A stretch of 11,300 bases of DNA from Chitinophagaceae bacterium. Its GTDB lineage: Bacteria > Bacteroidota > Bacteroidia > Chitinophagales > Chitinophagaceae. The position numbers and the translations under genes are program-made. Within the stretch, counting starts at the first letter, position 1. Each line of letters starts with the position of its first letter. The notes beneath the pieces are model-generated. The model worked only from the letters and a program-made list of their open reading frames with translations. It made no database searches and was not told where the DNA came from. This document shows, piece after piece, positions 5,705 to 11,300 of the stretch. Location: the NCBI GenBank assembly GCA_009996555.1, contig JAACZX010000469.1, forward strand, positions 1 through 11,300, in the 5' to 3' direction.

Positions 5705-7495
5705 ATGAGCGCCGCAACGATTGCAACAACATTAAAAGGTGGCGAATGGCTGATAAAGACCAGCTCGCCGCAGGAAACATTTATTCCTGAAAATTTTAAC
5801 GAAGAACAGGTAATGGTGAAAGAGATGTGTGCAACATTTCTTGATACTGAAGTATTGCCCGTGGTACAACGCATCGACAAAATGGAAGAAGGACTGATGC
5901 CTGCTTTAATGGACAAAGCTGGTGAGCAAGGTTTACTTGGTACATCGGCTCCTGAAGAATATGGCGGACTGGGTAAGGATTTTATTACCGCTACATTGGT
6001 GAACGAAGGATTGGGTGGTGGCTATTCTTTTTCTGTAGCTGTGGCTGCACACACAGGTATCGGTACGTTGCCCATTCTTTATTTTGGAACACCGGAGCAA
6101 AAAGCAAAATACATTCCCAAGCTGGCAAGCGGCGAATGGAAAGGTGCGTATGGTTTAACAGAACCAAACAGTGGTAGTGATGCCTTGGGTGCAAAAACAA
6201 CCGCCAAACTGAGTGATGATGGTAAGCATTACATTTTAAACGGACAGAAATGCTGGATCACCAATGGAGGTTTTGCCGATGTATATACTGTGTTTGCGAA
6301 AATTGATGGAAAAGATTTCACCGGCTTTATTGTTGAGCGTGGAATGGAAGGGTTTACAACCGGTTCCGAAGAGCACAAGATGGGCATCAAAGGTTCTTCA
6401 ACCGTGCAGCTCTATTTCCAGGATTGTAAAGTACCCGTAGAAAATCTGCTGGGCGAAGTTGGTAAAGGTCATGTCATTGCCTTCAACATTTTAAATATTG
6501 GTCGTTTGAAATTAGCTGCTGCAGCATTGGGTGGTTCTAAACGTTCGCTCAACATTGCATTAACGTATGCAGCCACACGTGAACAGTTTAAACAACCCAT
6601 CCTCAACTTCGGTGCTATTCAACACAAGCTTGCTGAAATGGCCATCCGCATTTGGGTTTGCGAAAGTGCATTGTACCGCACCAGCAAATGGATCGATGAT
6701 AAGGAACATGAACTGTTGGCCGCAGGTAAACCTTTTAATGAAGCATTGCTTGGTGCTGCTGAAGAATATGCTATTGAGTGTGCGATGCTGAAAGTAGATG
6801 GCAGTGAAGTGCTGGACTATGTGGTAGATGAAGGTGTGCAGATACATGGTGGTAATGGTTTTAGTGATGAGTATGATATTTCAAGAGCATACCGTGACAG
6901 CCGCATCAACCGCATTTACGAAGGAACAAACGAGATCAATCGTTTATTGACGGTTGATATGGTGTTGAAGCGTGCTATGAAAGGCAGACTGGATATTATG
7001 ACTGCTGCGATGAATGTGCAGAAAGAACTGATGAGCATTCCTGATTTTGGCAGTGAAGACGAAACGCCATTTGCAAAAGAATACAAGGCAATTGCCAATT
7101 TCAAAAAAGCAATCATGTTAACAGCAGGTGCTGCCGTGCAAAAGTTCATGATGAAGATCGAACACGAACAGGAAGTGCTGATGAATATTGCAGACATGGC
7201 CATTCAAACCTTTAATGCAGAAAGTGCGTTGCTGCGTGCAGCTAAACTGGTTGCAGAAAAAGGAGAAGCAGCTTGCGCATTTGAACTGGATATGATGCGT
7301 ACTTATTTGTACGATGCAGCAGACCGCATCAATAAGTTTGGTAAAGATGCCATCAATGCATTTGCTGAAGGGGATGAACACCGCATGATGTTATTAGGCC
7401 TGAAACGTTTTACAAAAGTAGATCCTTATAATACGAAAGAAGCAAGAAGACGCATCGTAGCAAAGCTGAGAAACGACGGAAAATATCCGTTATAA
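5705..7495 (+). CDS. Acyl-CoA dehydrogenase, VLCAD-like long form
   Basis: A 596-aa FAD enzyme for the first, alpha-beta dehydrogenation step of acyl-CoA oxidation. The N-terminal helical domain (ATFLDTEVLPVVQRIDKME) is followed by the FAD-binding signature GLTEPNSGSDALG (residues 150-162). The second signature (QIHGGNGFSDEYDISRAYRD, residues 379-398) leads into RIYEGTNEIN, with the catalytic base expected at Glu406. About 180 further residues form a helical C-terminal extension, as in VLCAD/ACAD9 and bacterial 590-600-aa members, suggesting long-chain substrates. The ATG at 5705 (MSAATIATTLKGGEWL) is preferred over the in-frame ATG at 5669, because the latter lies in a REP-like element and MSAAT-type starts are what I know for homologues. 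No clear promoter is visible directly upstream. A strong terminator follows, so it ends its transcript. MarR control is inferred from position only. Confidence 0.92.
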   Translation: MSAATIATTLKGGEWLIKTSSPQETFIPENFNEEQVMVKEMCATFLDTEVLPVVQRIDKMEEGLMPALMDKAGEQGLLGTSAPEEYGGLGKDFITATLVNEGLGGGYSFSVAVAAHTGIGTLPILYFGTPEQKAKYIPKLASGEWKGAYGLTEPNSGSDALGAKTTAKLSDDGKHYILNGQKCWITNGGFADVYTVFAKIDGKDFTGFIVERGMEGFTTGSEEHKMGIKGSSTVQLYFQDCKVPVENLLGEVGKGHVIAFNILNIGRLKLAAAALGGSKRSLNIALTYAATREQFKQPILNFGAIQHKLAEMAIRIWVCESALYRTSKWIDDKEHELLAAGKPFNEALLGAAEEYAIECAMLKVDGSEVLDYVVDEGVQIHGGNGFSDEYDISRAYRDSRINRIYEGTNEINRLLTVDMVLKRAMKGRLDIMTAAMNVQKELMSIPDFGSEDETPFAKEYKAIANFKKAIMLTAGAAVQKFMMKIEHEQEVLMNIADMAIQTFNAESALLRAAKLVAEKGEAACAFELDMMRTYLYDAADRINKFGKDAINAFAEGDEHRMMLLGLKRFTKVDPYNTKEARRRIVAKLRNDGKYPL

Positions 7496-7545
7496 AACTG
7501 TAAATGCAGCTGTTCCACCCTGAATACAGCAGGTGACCAGCTTTT

Positions 7546-7578
7546 AAAAATCCTTTGCTAATTTGCAAAGGATTTTTT
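7546..7578 (+). terminator. Rho-independent terminator after acyl-CoA dehydrogenase
   Basis: AAAAATCCTTTGC (7546-7558) pairs perfectly over 13 bp with GCAAAGGATTTTT (7565-7577) around the loop TAATTT, and the T-run continues to 7578. A second, weaker hairpin just upstream (AGCTG 7508-7512 with CAGCT 7538-7542, inner CACC/GGTG, then TTTT) may reinforce it. The structure is almost symmetric but the genes on both sides point the same way. Confidence 0.85.
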
Positions 7579-7593
7579 ATTTCAACTTACATT

Positions 7594-9336
7594 ATGCGGT
7601 TTGTACTTTTTATTATTTCTTTTCTGGTTGTTCAGGTAGTAACAGCACAACAGGTGTTCCTGCGCTTAAATACTCCTGCAAAAAGTCAAAATACAGTCAC
7701 ATCATCAAAACAGTTTATAACGGGCCTCACCTGTAAAGGCTGCACACTTACAATAAACGGAACTGAAACAAAAGTTTGGCCTACCGGTGCATTTGCTGTT
7801 GAACTGAACCTGAAGTTGGGCGATAGCAGTTTCCTGCTGGAAGCAACAAACGAAAAGGGTGCAAAAGAATCAAGAAGAATTTTCTATAGTTATCAGTTGC
7901 CGGAAAAAGAAAAAACGCTAACAACAAATACCGTGGCTTACTGGCGCATTGAACCACAGGGCGACCTGTTATTAAAACCCGGCGATAAATTGAAGATGAC
8001 AGTAAAAGCGTTACCCGGATCAGTGGTACAGCTTGAAAACGGAACAGCATTTACCGAACTCTTTCCAAAAGACAGTAATGCAGTAAAAGGAATTTACCAG
8101 CTGGAGTATGTGGTAAAAGAAAAAGATGATCTGTTTACCGGCAAACCTTCAAAACTGAAATTAATGCTGTGGGCAAAAGGAACGAACGATCCGATTGAAG
8201 CCAGCAGCAAAAGCAACTTTGCTATGATGGCGGCAGAAGGTTTGTTACTCGAAACAAAAGGAAATATCCCTTACATTTTACTTGGGCTTGGTGAAGACAG
8301 GCTGGGCGGCACAAAGATGGGTTATGTTGATTCGCTGGTGCGTTTAAAAGCAGTGAGTAAGGTGGGCAACAAGTATTGTGTGCAATTAAGCAAAAACCGC
8401 CAGGCATATATTGAAGAAGAACATGTAAATGTGTTGCCGCAAAACTATACTGCATCATCTCTTACTGGCAATATGCGGGTGTGGGGCGACAGTAGTTTTG
8501 ATTATATATCACTTCCATTATCAGAACGGTTGCCTTATCAAACATTTCAGCAGGTAAATCCTTCAAGAGTTGTGGTGGATGTTTTTGGTGCCACATCCAA
8601 CACCAACTGGATCACACAAATGAGCGGCACAAAAGAGGTCAGTACTGTTTCTTATCAGCAAACCGAACAGGATATTTTCCGCATTAATATTGATCTTGAG
8701 CATAAACAGCATTGGGGTCACCGCATTTATTACAGTGGTAATAATCTTATCATCCGTATTAAACGTCAACCGGAAATACTTGCACTCAGCAATCTTGTTA
8801 TTGCTGTTGATGCAGGACATGGCGGTTCAAACAAAGGTGCATTTGGTTTAACCGGTGTTATGGAAAAAGATATGACACTGGCGATTGCCAAAGAATTACA
8901 GGCAGCACTGGAAGCAGAAGGTGCAACGGTTATCACTACCAGAACAAAAGATACTACGTACGATAACCACGACCGCTATACTGTTTTTCAACAGGCAAAT
9001 CCTCACCTGCTTATCAGTATTCATCTTAACAGCAGTGCCGATCCTGTGCGTATTAAAGGTGCCAGCACTTATTACAAACACATTGGCTACCGTCCATTAA
9101 CACAAACCATTTTAAAACGTATGCTTGAAATGGGGTTGGGGGAATTTGGAAACGTTGGAAACTTTAATTTCATCCTCAATGGCTTTACCGAGTTTCCCAA
9201 TGTGTTGGTAGAAACATTATTTATCAGTCACCCCGAAGACGAAGCCAATGTACTTGACCCTGCTTACCGAAAGCAAATGGCAGCAGCCATTGTACAAGGT
9301 GTAAAAGACTGGCTGGAGTTATGTAAAAAACAGTAA
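7594..9336 (+). CDS. N-acetylmuramoyl-L-alanine amidase (AMIN-like + Amidase_3)
   Basis: A 580-aa secreted zinc amidase that cleaves the bond between MurNAc and L-Ala in peptidoglycan. Residues 1-18 form a signal peptide (MRFVLFIISFLVVQVVTAQ). An Ig-like segment follows near residues 35-100, then a less conserved middle. An AMIN-like beta region (about 285-400) may target the septum or cell wall. The C-terminal Amidase_3 domain begins at LVIAVDAGHGG. Zinc ligands are His409 (GHGG), Glu424 (VMEKD) and His477 (SIHLNS), with catalytic Glu540 (VLVETLF); all are present, so it should be active. The start at 7594 gives a clean signal peptide; an upstream in-frame start at 7555 lies inside the preceding terminator. 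It is probably a single-gene unit. The exact cell-wall role (daughter-cell separation or remodelling) is inferred from the family. Confidence 0.9.
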   Translation: MRFVLFIISFLVVQVVTAQQVFLRLNTPAKSQNTVTSSKQFITGLTCKGCTLTINGTETKVWPTGAFAVELNLKLGDSSFLLEATNEKGAKESRRIFYSYQLPEKEKTLTTNTVAYWRIEPQGDLLLKPGDKLKMTVKALPGSVVQLENGTAFTELFPKDSNAVKGIYQLEYVVKEKDDLFTGKPSKLKLMLWAKGTNDPIEASSKSNFAMMAAEGLLLETKGNIPYILLGLGEDRLGGTKMGYVDSLVRLKAVSKVGNKYCVQLSKNRQAYIEEEHVNVLPQNYTASSLTGNMRVWGDSSFDYISLPLSERLPYQTFQQVNPSRVVVDVFGATSNTNWITQMSGTKEVSTVSYQQTEQDIFRINIDLEHKQHWGHRIYYSGNNLIIRIKRQPEILALSNLVIAVDAGHGGSNKGAFGLTGVMEKDMTLAIAKELQAALEAEGATVITTRTKDTTYDNHDRYTVFQQANPHLLISIHLNSSADPVRIKGASTYYKHIGYRPLTQTILKRMLEMGLGEFGNVGNFNFILNGFTEFPNVLVETLFISHPEDEANVLDPAYRKQMAAAIVQGVKDWLELCKKQ

Positions 9337-9412
9337 AAGGTTTTCCATTCATCAAAGCGGGTTTTGCCGCTCATGAAGGCCATCGGCTTTTATCATTTCT
9401 TTAAGACTGTTG

Positions 9413-9490
9413 AAACCCTTGTCAGCATTGGGTTTTACTATTTCCCGAAGTCAATGTTACACGTGTTGCATCCGTTCATCACTATGAACG
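9413..9490. repeat. Two stem-loops in the amidase/PepSY-like gap
   Basis: AAACCC (9413-9418) pairs with GGGTTT (9430-9435) around an 11-nt loop. CGTTCAT (9473-9479) pairs perfectly with ATGAACG (9484-9490) around CACT, and a further outer pairing GTGTT (9463-9467)/AACAC (9498-9502) is possible. The first may be a weak amidase terminator; the second lies just upstream of the next promoter and could be an operator. Neither has a T-tract. Confidence 0.4.
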
Positions 9491-9520
9491 TTGCGTTAAC
9501 ACCCTTTTGTCAAGATACAG

Positions 9521-9551
9521 TTGCATATACATATACTGCCGTTTACATTTG
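9521..9551 (+). promoter_or_regulatory. Promoter of the PepSY-like gene
   Basis: TTG (9521-9523), a 20-nt spacer and TACATTTG (9544-9551) match the Bacteroidota consensus TTG-N17-23-TAnnTTTG, with a perfect -7 box. Transcription would start near 9558 and give a leader of about 50 nt, A/T-rich and without a Shine-Dalgarno sequence. Confidence 0.65.
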
Positions 9552-9607
9552 TTGCATCAATGATTTCTGTAAAGAGTCATTAATCATTAAACCTTAAAAT
9601 AGTAATT

Positions 9608-10054
9608 ATGAAAAAAGCATTCTTAATGCTGTTTGCAGTTATCATCGCTGCAGCAGTTTCAGCAAAACCATCTCCCGAACCATCCGAAAATGAAAAAGTA
9701 AGAGCTGCATTTGGTGAACAGTTTTCCGGTGCAAAAGATGTTACATGGACAGAAAAGAAGGGATTTTATCTTGCTTCTTTTAAACTCAACAACGATCGTA
9801 TGCTGGCCTGGTATAACGATGATGGAACTGTTGCTGCAGTACATCGTGCCATCCAGGTAAATCAAATGACATTCCTGGCAGCTGAAGCAACAAACAACCT
9901 TTCAAAAGACAAACAATTATTGAGCGTGGCCGAGATCAGCAAAGATGGTGATCTGTTTTACCTCATCCGGGTAGATGATGTTAAATGCACTTCAACCTAT
10001 AAAATTTCTGCATCGGGCGAATACAGCCGTATTGAAAAAATTAAAAAGAAATAA
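9608..10054 (+). CDS. Secreted PepSY-like (beta-lactamase-inhibitor-like fold) protein
   Basis: A 148-aa exported protein. Residues 1-19 are a clear signal peptide ending in AVSA before KPSPEP. The mature part starts with a short linker, then FSGAKDVTWTEKKGFYLASFKLNNDRMLAWYNDDGTV is the pattern of PF11396-type PepSY-like domains common in Bacteroidota: a (G)AKxVxW strand, a YxASF strand, then a D-G turn. A second, weaker copy may cover the C-terminal half (LSVAEISKDGDLFYLIRVDD, TYKISASGEYSRI). No catalytic residues are visible, and the role is unknown; family members are thought to bind peptides or inhibit enzymes in the periplasm. It has its own promoter and a strong terminator, so it is expressed alone. 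The Lys-rich C-terminus is a minor oddity. Confidence 0.75.
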   Translation: MKKAFLMLFAVIIAAAVSAKPSPEPSENEKVRAAFGEQFSGAKDVTWTEKKGFYLASFKLNNDRMLAWYNDDGTVAAVHRAIQVNQMTFLAAEATNNLSKDKQLLSVAEISKDGDLFYLIRVDDVKCTSTYKISASGEYSRIEKIKKK

Positions 10055-10079
10055 AACACTACAGGTGTTGTTTTGGAAC

Positions 10080-10110
10080 AGCTCCCCGGACTGAATCGGG
10101 GGGCTTTTTT
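10080..10110 (+). terminator. Rho-independent terminator after the PepSY-like gene
   Basis: AGCTCCCCG (10080-10088) pairs with CGGGGGGCT (10097-10105) over 9 bp with one wobble pair and an 8-nt loop. A T6 run follows (10105-10110). It is GC-rich and classical in form. Confidence 0.88.
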
Positions 10111-10111
10111 A

Positions 10112-10143
10112 TTTGGCAGGATGATACAGCTGGGTTATTTTAC
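10112..10143 (+). promoter_or_regulatory. Possible promoter of the RDD gene
   Basis: TTTG (10112-10115) directly after the terminator T-run, a 20-nt spacer and TATTTTAC (10136-10143) partly match the Bacteroidota consensus. The start of transcription would fall only a few bases before the ATG at 10157, so the leader would be very short. A promoter is expected here because of the terminator upstream. Confidence 0.4.
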
Positions 10144-10156
10144 ATGAAACCAATTC

Positions 10157-11050
10157 ATGAAAAATAGAAACCTGCTCACTGCTGTGGTAATTATTCTTGC
10201 TGCCGATTTTATATGGCAGCTGTATAACCTGGGTATTACTGTTTACAGAGGATATTTTGATGCGCTGTTCATTCTTCGTTACGTTCCCTTGTTTCTTGGC
10301 ATTGCCGGGCTTATTCTATTTATCAACAGCAAGCATAAGAACAGCGGATTGCTGAGGTTTTACATGGGCATTGTGGTGTTTTCTTACCCGTTCAGCATCG
10401 GTACATTTCTTTACTATATTACCCGTGAGCAGGAGTTCTTAAATTCAAAAGTTACACTTGAAGCAATACAGTACGTATGGCTGGCTATAGGATTTATTTT
10501 CACCATTGCATGTGCTGTTGGGTTATGGTTGTTGAATAAAACCAGAGTGGCCCGCCTCACTTACATTTATCCCGGTGGAGAGCAGATGGTTGAATTTACA
10601 CCGGCATCAAGAGGCAAACGTTTTTTAAACAGGCTGATAGATGGAGTTGTGTACGGGTTTGTAATGATCAGTTTTTTGCAGAATGGTTTATTTGGCGAAG
10701 GATTGCTGGATGAATCGTTTCTTACACTAACCCTGTTTGAACTTCCTTTCCTCATCTTGTACTATCTCCTTTTTGAAAGTATTTTCCAAAGCACACCGGG
10801 CAAGGCACTAACCAATACCATTGTTGTAAACGACAGCGGGCAGCGTCCACGGTTTGTTCAAATACTTGGCCGCACTTTTGGCCGGTTGATTCCATTTGAG
10901 GCGTTGAGTTTTTTTGGGAACGATGCCAGGGGCTGGCACGACTCGATGCCCGGAACTTATGTGGTTGAAGCAACAGACATTAACGAACAATACAGCCAGG
11001 AATTTTTGCTTGATGCTGAAGCAGAATTAAACAATCAGCACAAACCTTAA
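10157..11050 (+). CDS. RDD family membrane protein
   Basis: A 297-aa inner-membrane protein. The N-terminal half has four predicted membrane segments (about residues 7-27, 36-57, 65-88 and 106-126) that belong to no domain I recognise. After a soluble linker comes an RDD domain (PF06271): RFLNRLIDGVVYGF with Arg159 and Asp162, then a membrane segment near 189-210. The typical STPGKALTNTIVVND follows, with a final conserved section containing RTFGRLIPFEALSFF and GWHDSMPGTYVV. The role of RDD proteins is mostly unknown; some affect ion or Na+/H+ transport, which cannot be inferred here. ATG 10157 is chosen because it begins the first membrane segment directly; a 7-codon out-of-frame reading starts at 10144 and overlaps it. 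A terminator upstream separates it from the PepSY-like gene. Confidence 0.85.
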   Translation: MKNRNLLTAVVIILAADFIWQLYNLGITVYRGYFDALFILRYVPLFLGIAGLILFINSKHKNSGLLRFYMGIVVFSYPFSIGTFLYYITREQEFLNSKVTLEAIQYVWLAIGFIFTIACAVGLWLLNKTRVARLTYIYPGGEQMVEFTPASRGKRFLNRLIDGVVYGFVMISFLQNGLFGEGLLDESFLTLTLFELPFLILYYLLFESIFQSTPGKALTNTIVVNDSGQRPRFVQILGRTFGRLIPFEALSFFGNDARGWHDSMPGTYVVEATDINEQYSQEFLLDAEAELNNQHKP

Positions 11051-11063
11051 CGGAAACGAAAAC

Positions 11064-11091
11064 TTGTTTTGGGCTCAAAACTGTACTTTTG
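11064..11091 (+). promoter_or_regulatory. Promoter of the deoxyhypusine synthase family gene
   Basis: TTG (11064-11066), a 17-nt spacer and a perfect TACTTTTG (11084-11091) match TTG-N17-23-TAnnTTTG, at the short end of the spacing range. The transcript would begin near 11098 and carry a leader of about 78 nt. Confidence 0.55.
11066..11081. promoter_or_regulatory. 16-bp inverted repeat between promoter elements
   Basis: GTTTTGGGCTCAAAAC has perfect 6-bp arms around GGCT. It lies between the putative -33 TTG (11064-11066) and the -7 box at 11084, where a repressor would block RNA polymerase. It could instead be a weak end structure for the RDD gene, but no clean T-tract follows. Confidence 0.45.
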
Positions 11092-11096
11092 CGCTC

Positions 11097-11147
11097 CCGA
11101 TCATAATCGGTATTCGCAAAGTCTCCCGGCATGCAGGCCCGGGATCT
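11097..11147 (+). other. GC-rich structured 5' leader
   Basis: The leader holds two hairpins: CCGAT (11097-11101) with ATCGG (11106-11110) around CATA, and TCCCGG (11124-11129) with CCGGGA (11139-11144), extended by AG/CT pairs at its base. It is much more GC-rich than the A-run just before the start codon. I do not recognise a known riboswitch class. It could be a cis-acting RNA or simply a stable leader. Confidence 0.4.
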
Positions 11148-11175
11148 GAAGGCGGTCACTTTTAAAAATTAAAAA

Positions 11176-11300
11176 ATGAACAAAGGACCCGTTTCTCAAT
11201 TCATCCAGCATCATTACCGTCATTTCAACGCAGCTGCTTTAATGGATGCTGCCAAAGGGTATGAAACACACCTGAACGAAGGTGGTAAAATGATGGTAAC
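11176..11300 (+). CDS. Deoxyhypusine synthase family protein, 5' part
   Basis: Only the first 41 codons lie in the window; the frame is open to the edge. The start MNKGPVSQFIQHHYRHFNAAA, with GYETHLNEGGKMMVT further on, is one I recognise as the N-terminus of the Bacteroidota deoxyhypusine synthase-like family. Bacteria lack eIF5A, so these proteins likely act on small polyamines, for example in homospermidine-type synthesis using NAD and spermidine; the exact reaction here is unknown. ATG 11176 follows an A-run typical of starts in this group. It has its own promoter and a structured leader, so expression seems independent of the RDD gene. Confidence 0.75.
   Translation, partial: MNKGPVSQFIQHHYRHFNAAALMDAAKGYETHLNEGGKMMV

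Noticed and set aside
7555..7593. Earlier start of the amidase
   Set aside because: It lies inside the terminator hairpin and would put a non-signal segment before the signal peptide.
9356..9371. AGCGG/CCGCT hairpin 20 bp after the amidase stop
   Set aside because: Only 5 bp of stem and no T-tract; too weak to call a terminator.
9364..9597. 77-codon open frame in the amidase/PepSY-like gap
   Set aside because: It crosses the promoter and stem-loops, has no recognisable domain and no plausible start region; more likely chance.
10144..10167. 7-codon reading frame overlapping the RDD start
   Set aside because: It would be at or before the predicted transcription start, and such short frames occur often by chance.
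11091..11175. tRNA or known riboswitch before the deoxyhypusine synthase family gene
   Set aside because: No cloverleaf or CCA end, and no core motif of the riboswitch classes I can recall; kept only as an unassigned structured leader.

Overview
The window looks like chromosomal DNA from a Bacteroidota bacterium, most likely family Chitinophagaceae (for example a Lacibacter/Sediminibacterium-type organism). The grounds are protein families typical of that group, A-rich start regions without Shine-Dalgarno sequences, and several promoters matching the Bacteroidota pattern TTG-N17-23-TAnnTTTG. No database was searched; the taxonomy and all family names come from recognition of the sequences.

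Layout. (1) 1-1854, plus strand: the 3' part of a parallel beta-helix protein, then a secreted diheme cytochrome c. I recognise these as the two-gene pair described by TIGR03805/TIGR03806 (SO_2929/SO_2930 type), whose joint role is unknown as far as I recall. Two GC-rich hairpins lie between them. (2) 1844-2089: a tandemly duplicated, palindromic extragenic element fills the gap between convergent genes and runs into both stop codons. (3) 4955-2083, minus strand: a probable operon of a degenerate S26 signal-peptidase homologue, a radical SAM/SPASM protein and an AI-2E family (UPF0118) permease, with gaps of 35 and 42 bp. (4) 5038-7495, plus strand: a MarR regulator with a likely self-operator over its own transcription start, then a 596-aa VLCAD-like acyl-CoA dehydrogenase. 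A pair of inverted REP-like hairpins lies between them, and a strong terminator follows. (5) 7594-9336: a secreted N-acetylmuramoyl-L-alanine amidase with AMIN-like and Amidase_3 regions. (6) 9608-10054: a small secreted PepSY-like protein with its own promoter and terminator. (7) 10157-11050: an RDD-family membrane protein. (8) 11176 to the edge: the start of a deoxyhypusine synthase family gene behind a promoter and a GC-rich structured leader.

The genes are mostly separate housekeeping or envelope units and do not form one pathway. The likely functional couplings are the beta-helix/cytochrome pair, the three-gene minus-strand operon, and MarR control of acyl-CoA oxidation. I see no phage, transposase, CRISPR, toxin-antitoxin or defence system. 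The points worth follow-up are the S26 protein whose catalytic-lysine position is Phe, the element duplication that captured both flanking gene ends, the REP-like inverted pair, the MarR promoter/operator overlap, and the leader before the deoxyhypusine synthase gene.
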